DNA of 64,000 nt, from contig CALKXE010000086.1 of assembly GCA_938003955.1 (NCBI GenBank), positions 41,269 to 105,268 on the forward strand. Reading direction: 5' to 3'. Shown piece after piece: positions 62,684-64,000 of this stretch (its first letter is position 1; each line of letters begins with the position of its first letter). Both the position numbers and the translations under genes were made by a program. Origin of the DNA: an uncultured Saprospiraceae bacterium. Its GTDB lineage: Bacteria > Bacteroidota > Bacteroidia > Chitinophagales > Saprospiraceae. Below the pieces are notes generated by a model, which saw only the letters and a program-made list of their open reading frames with translations, did not search any database and had not been told where the DNA came from.

Positions 62684-62917
62684 CTATTTTTTCCAACTTT
62701 TTATTTCTCTTAAAATATGGCCTAGGTCATTCGTTTTAATTTCCAACACATTTTGCATGAGATCACCAAGTTTACCTTTGGGGAATGCTCCTTTCTGTTT
62801 GCACCAAACAAGGTAATGGACTGGTATGTCTGAGATCAACCAGTCTTTATATTTGCCATAAGGCATTCGTGTGCTTACTATTTCTAGAAGTACTCTTTTA
62901 TCTGGTTTGATTTCCAT
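62684..62917 (-). CDS. DUF3820 family protein
   Basis: Seen: 77 residues reading RMPYGKYKDWLISDIPVHYL, then VWCKQKGAFPKGKLGDLMQNVLEI, the hallmark of DUF3820 (often annotated as putative quorum-sensing-regulated virulence factor). Known: a small, widespread family related to exonuclease-associated domains, of unproven role. It stands alone, 75 bases downstream of the VOC gene. Confidence 0.88.
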   Translation of the reverse strand: MEIKPDKRVLLEIVSTRMPYGKYKDWLISDIPVHYLVWCKQKGAFPKGKLGDLMQNVLEIKTNDLGHILREIKSWKK

Positions 62918-62992
62918 TTATTGGATGTGGTTAACGAATTATAAAATGCAATTTAGAAATAAATAAATCGACGGTCTGAAATTTTCGATATT

Positions 62993-63655
62993 TTAGCTGA
63001 ATTTCTTTCCATCGAATTTGATATCAAACAAGCTTCCACTATTTAGGATCTTGGCTTCAAATGGAGCGGACTCAGGAAATATATCGGTAGGATACCACTT
63101 ATCCTTAGTTTCATTATTGACAAGTAGAAACATTCCTTCTTGATCCCCATTTACAGCAAATCTTTCTAGATCTCCTTTCCATACTTTAGTTCCTAAATTT
63201 TCTTGTAAAAAAGCATTCAAATTCACAGAGTTATTCGAAGGCGCCCCTATCTCGTTTATACAGAGGATATCACTGTATGAAAAATCACCTTCTATTGCAT
63301 TGTCGAGATTATGTCTTACTATGAATTCTCCAATATTGCCATCTGCATCATAGAAATAGACTGCCTTAGCATTCCAATGAAGATGATCATGGATCACACT
63401 ACCATTTGTTACGATGAGTTCGACTTTACCTTCAAGCCATTGTATTGCACTTTCCAATTTATTACTTGGAATTAGGTAGCAATAGTGATAGACATAAGAT
63501 TTGGATGTTTGCTTAAAAGTAAGTTTTGTCCATCCTATTTGAAAAGAGAAATAGTCAGAGTTGTCTTCTATGCAGTCGACTCCAAATAATGATTTGTGAA
63601 ACTGTTTTTGAGCTTCGAGATTATTGGTGAATAAAGTCAGTTCTTGAATACGCAT
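62993..63655 (-). CDS. VOC/glyoxalase-like fold protein
   Basis: Seen: ATG at 63655 (MRIQELTLFTNNLEAQKQFH); the longer frame from 63679 adds eight residues. It has about 220 residues with two beta-alpha-beta-beta-beta modules: FHKSLFGVDCIEDNSDYFSFQIG, HYCYLIPSNKLESAIQWL and VYFYDADGNIGEFIVRH. Known: VOC enzymes bind a divalent metal for isomerase, dioxygenase or resistance reactions. The substrate here is unknown. It lies next to a GNAT gene on the same strand. Confidence 0.82.
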   Translation of the reverse strand: MRIQELTLFTNNLEAQKQFHKSLFGVDCIEDNSDYFSFQIGWTKLTFKQTSKSYVYHYCYLIPSNKLESAIQWLEGKVELIVTNGSVIHDHLHWNAKAVYFYDADGNIGEFIVRHNLDNAIEGDFSYSDILCINEIGAPSNNSVNLNAFLQENLGTKVWKGDLERFAVNGDQEGMFLLVNNETKDKWYPTDIFPESAPFEAKILNSGSLFDIKFDGKKFS

Positions 63656-63712
63656 AAATAATATATAATATTGAAGCAATAGGATTAGTCTATAGTTGTT
63701 TCCGTATTAGAA

Positions 63713-64000
63713 TCAAGAAGTCTTTTGCTGTAGTTTCTTTTTGATTAAATCGAACCATTCTTCCTTCAAAATACTAAGTACAATACTGTCTCGTCTACCA
63801 CCAGACGCATCTGCACAGTTACTTCTGAGTATTCCTTCTTCTGTACAGCCAAGTTTTTTCATTGCGGCGATACTTCGTTTGTTATTATTGTCAGCCCGAA
63901 ACTCTACTCTATGGATATTCAATGTATCAAATGCATAAGAAAGCAATAGATTCTTACAATTTTGATTCAAACCAGTACCCCAGAATTCAGATCCATACCA
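63713..64000 (-). CDS. GNAT-family N-acetyltransferase (partial, cut by window end)
   Basis: Seen: the open frame runs off the right edge; reading upstream from 63970 gives WYGSEFWGTGLNQNCKNLLL, so the start lies beyond base 64000. The C-terminal GNAT motifs are LLLSYAFDTLNIHRVEFRAD, then NNKRSIAAMKKLGCTEEGILRS. Known: RimJ/RimL-type acetyltransferases transfer acetyl from acetyl-CoA to protein N-termini or small amines. Only about 95 residues are visible. Confidence 0.88.
   Translation of the reverse strand, partial: WYGSEFWGTGLNQNCKNLLLSYAFDTLNIHRVEFRADNNNKRSIAAMKKLGCTEEGILRSNCADASGGRRDSIVLSILKEEWFDLIKKKLQQKTS

Overview
The window looks like chromosome of a low-GC member of the Bacteroidota, most likely a marine or Saprospiria/Flavobacteriia-type organism. 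Four large secreted proteins end in type IX secretion (T9SS) sorting domains. Several genes have the phylum's TAnnTTTG -7 promoter element. Other lineage marks are an alternative-type GlmU, a type B ribosomal protein L31, many SusD-free secreted beta-propeller proteins and kinases of the TPR plus HisKA_2 and LytS types. No rRNA, CRISPR array, insertion sequence or phage gene was found.

Layout. 1-7.2 kb: an orphan LytS-type sensor kinase with a propeller sensor, a CrtZ-like carotenoid hydroxylase and a large NtrY-like kinase. 7.3-13.3 kb: a phosphoesterase lipoprotein, RNase P RNA (rnpB) with its terminator, a quinone reductase-like flavoprotein, a secreted vWA protein, a thioredoxin-like lipoprotein and a membrane-tethered LuxR regulator. 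13.7-19 kb: housekeeping genes (L31, GlmU-like enzyme, spermidine-synthase-like protein, RbfA), a metal ABC permease fused to a DtxR-type repressor with a DtxR-like palindrome in front of it, then tRNA-Gly(GCC) and tRNA-Leu(UAA) with a tRNA-Leu fragment downstream. 19-24.3 kb: two paralogous TPR histidine kinases, a small membrane protein and a LuxR-type response regulator, with a shared CACCC-N4-GGGTG element in two non-coding gaps.

24.9-32.5 kb is the most unusual region. A GrpE-like mini protein, a long divergent Hsp70 and four tandem paralogous single-span membrane proteins lie on one strand. The paralogs alternate short and long; the long ones carry a C-terminal domain beyond the membrane span. 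Their N-termini look like J-domains that have lost the HPD motif. I read this as an uncharacterised membrane-linked Hsp70 cassette, loosely analogous to E. coli hscC with djlB and djlC.

32.6-40.6 kb: a BNR/sortilin-type propeller protein, a di-haem peroxidase and a T9SS metalloprotease. 40.7-49.6 kb: a minus-strand cluster of small secreted, outer-membrane and NTF2/SnoaL-like proteins with an AraC regulator. Inside it a SnoaL gene is flanked by a direct repeat of a former gene-gene junction, leaving two pseudogene stubs. 49.8-64 kb: a CotH/LTD secreted protein, NbaC, LpxH and a lipoprotein in a row, QueD, HemW, a chloramphenicol acetyltransferase-like protein, a DoxX-like protein, an arylsulfotransferase-like T9SS protein, an esterase, a DUF3820 protein, a VOC protein and a GNAT protein cut by the window edge.

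All functional calls come from reading the sequence and recognising families; no database search was run.
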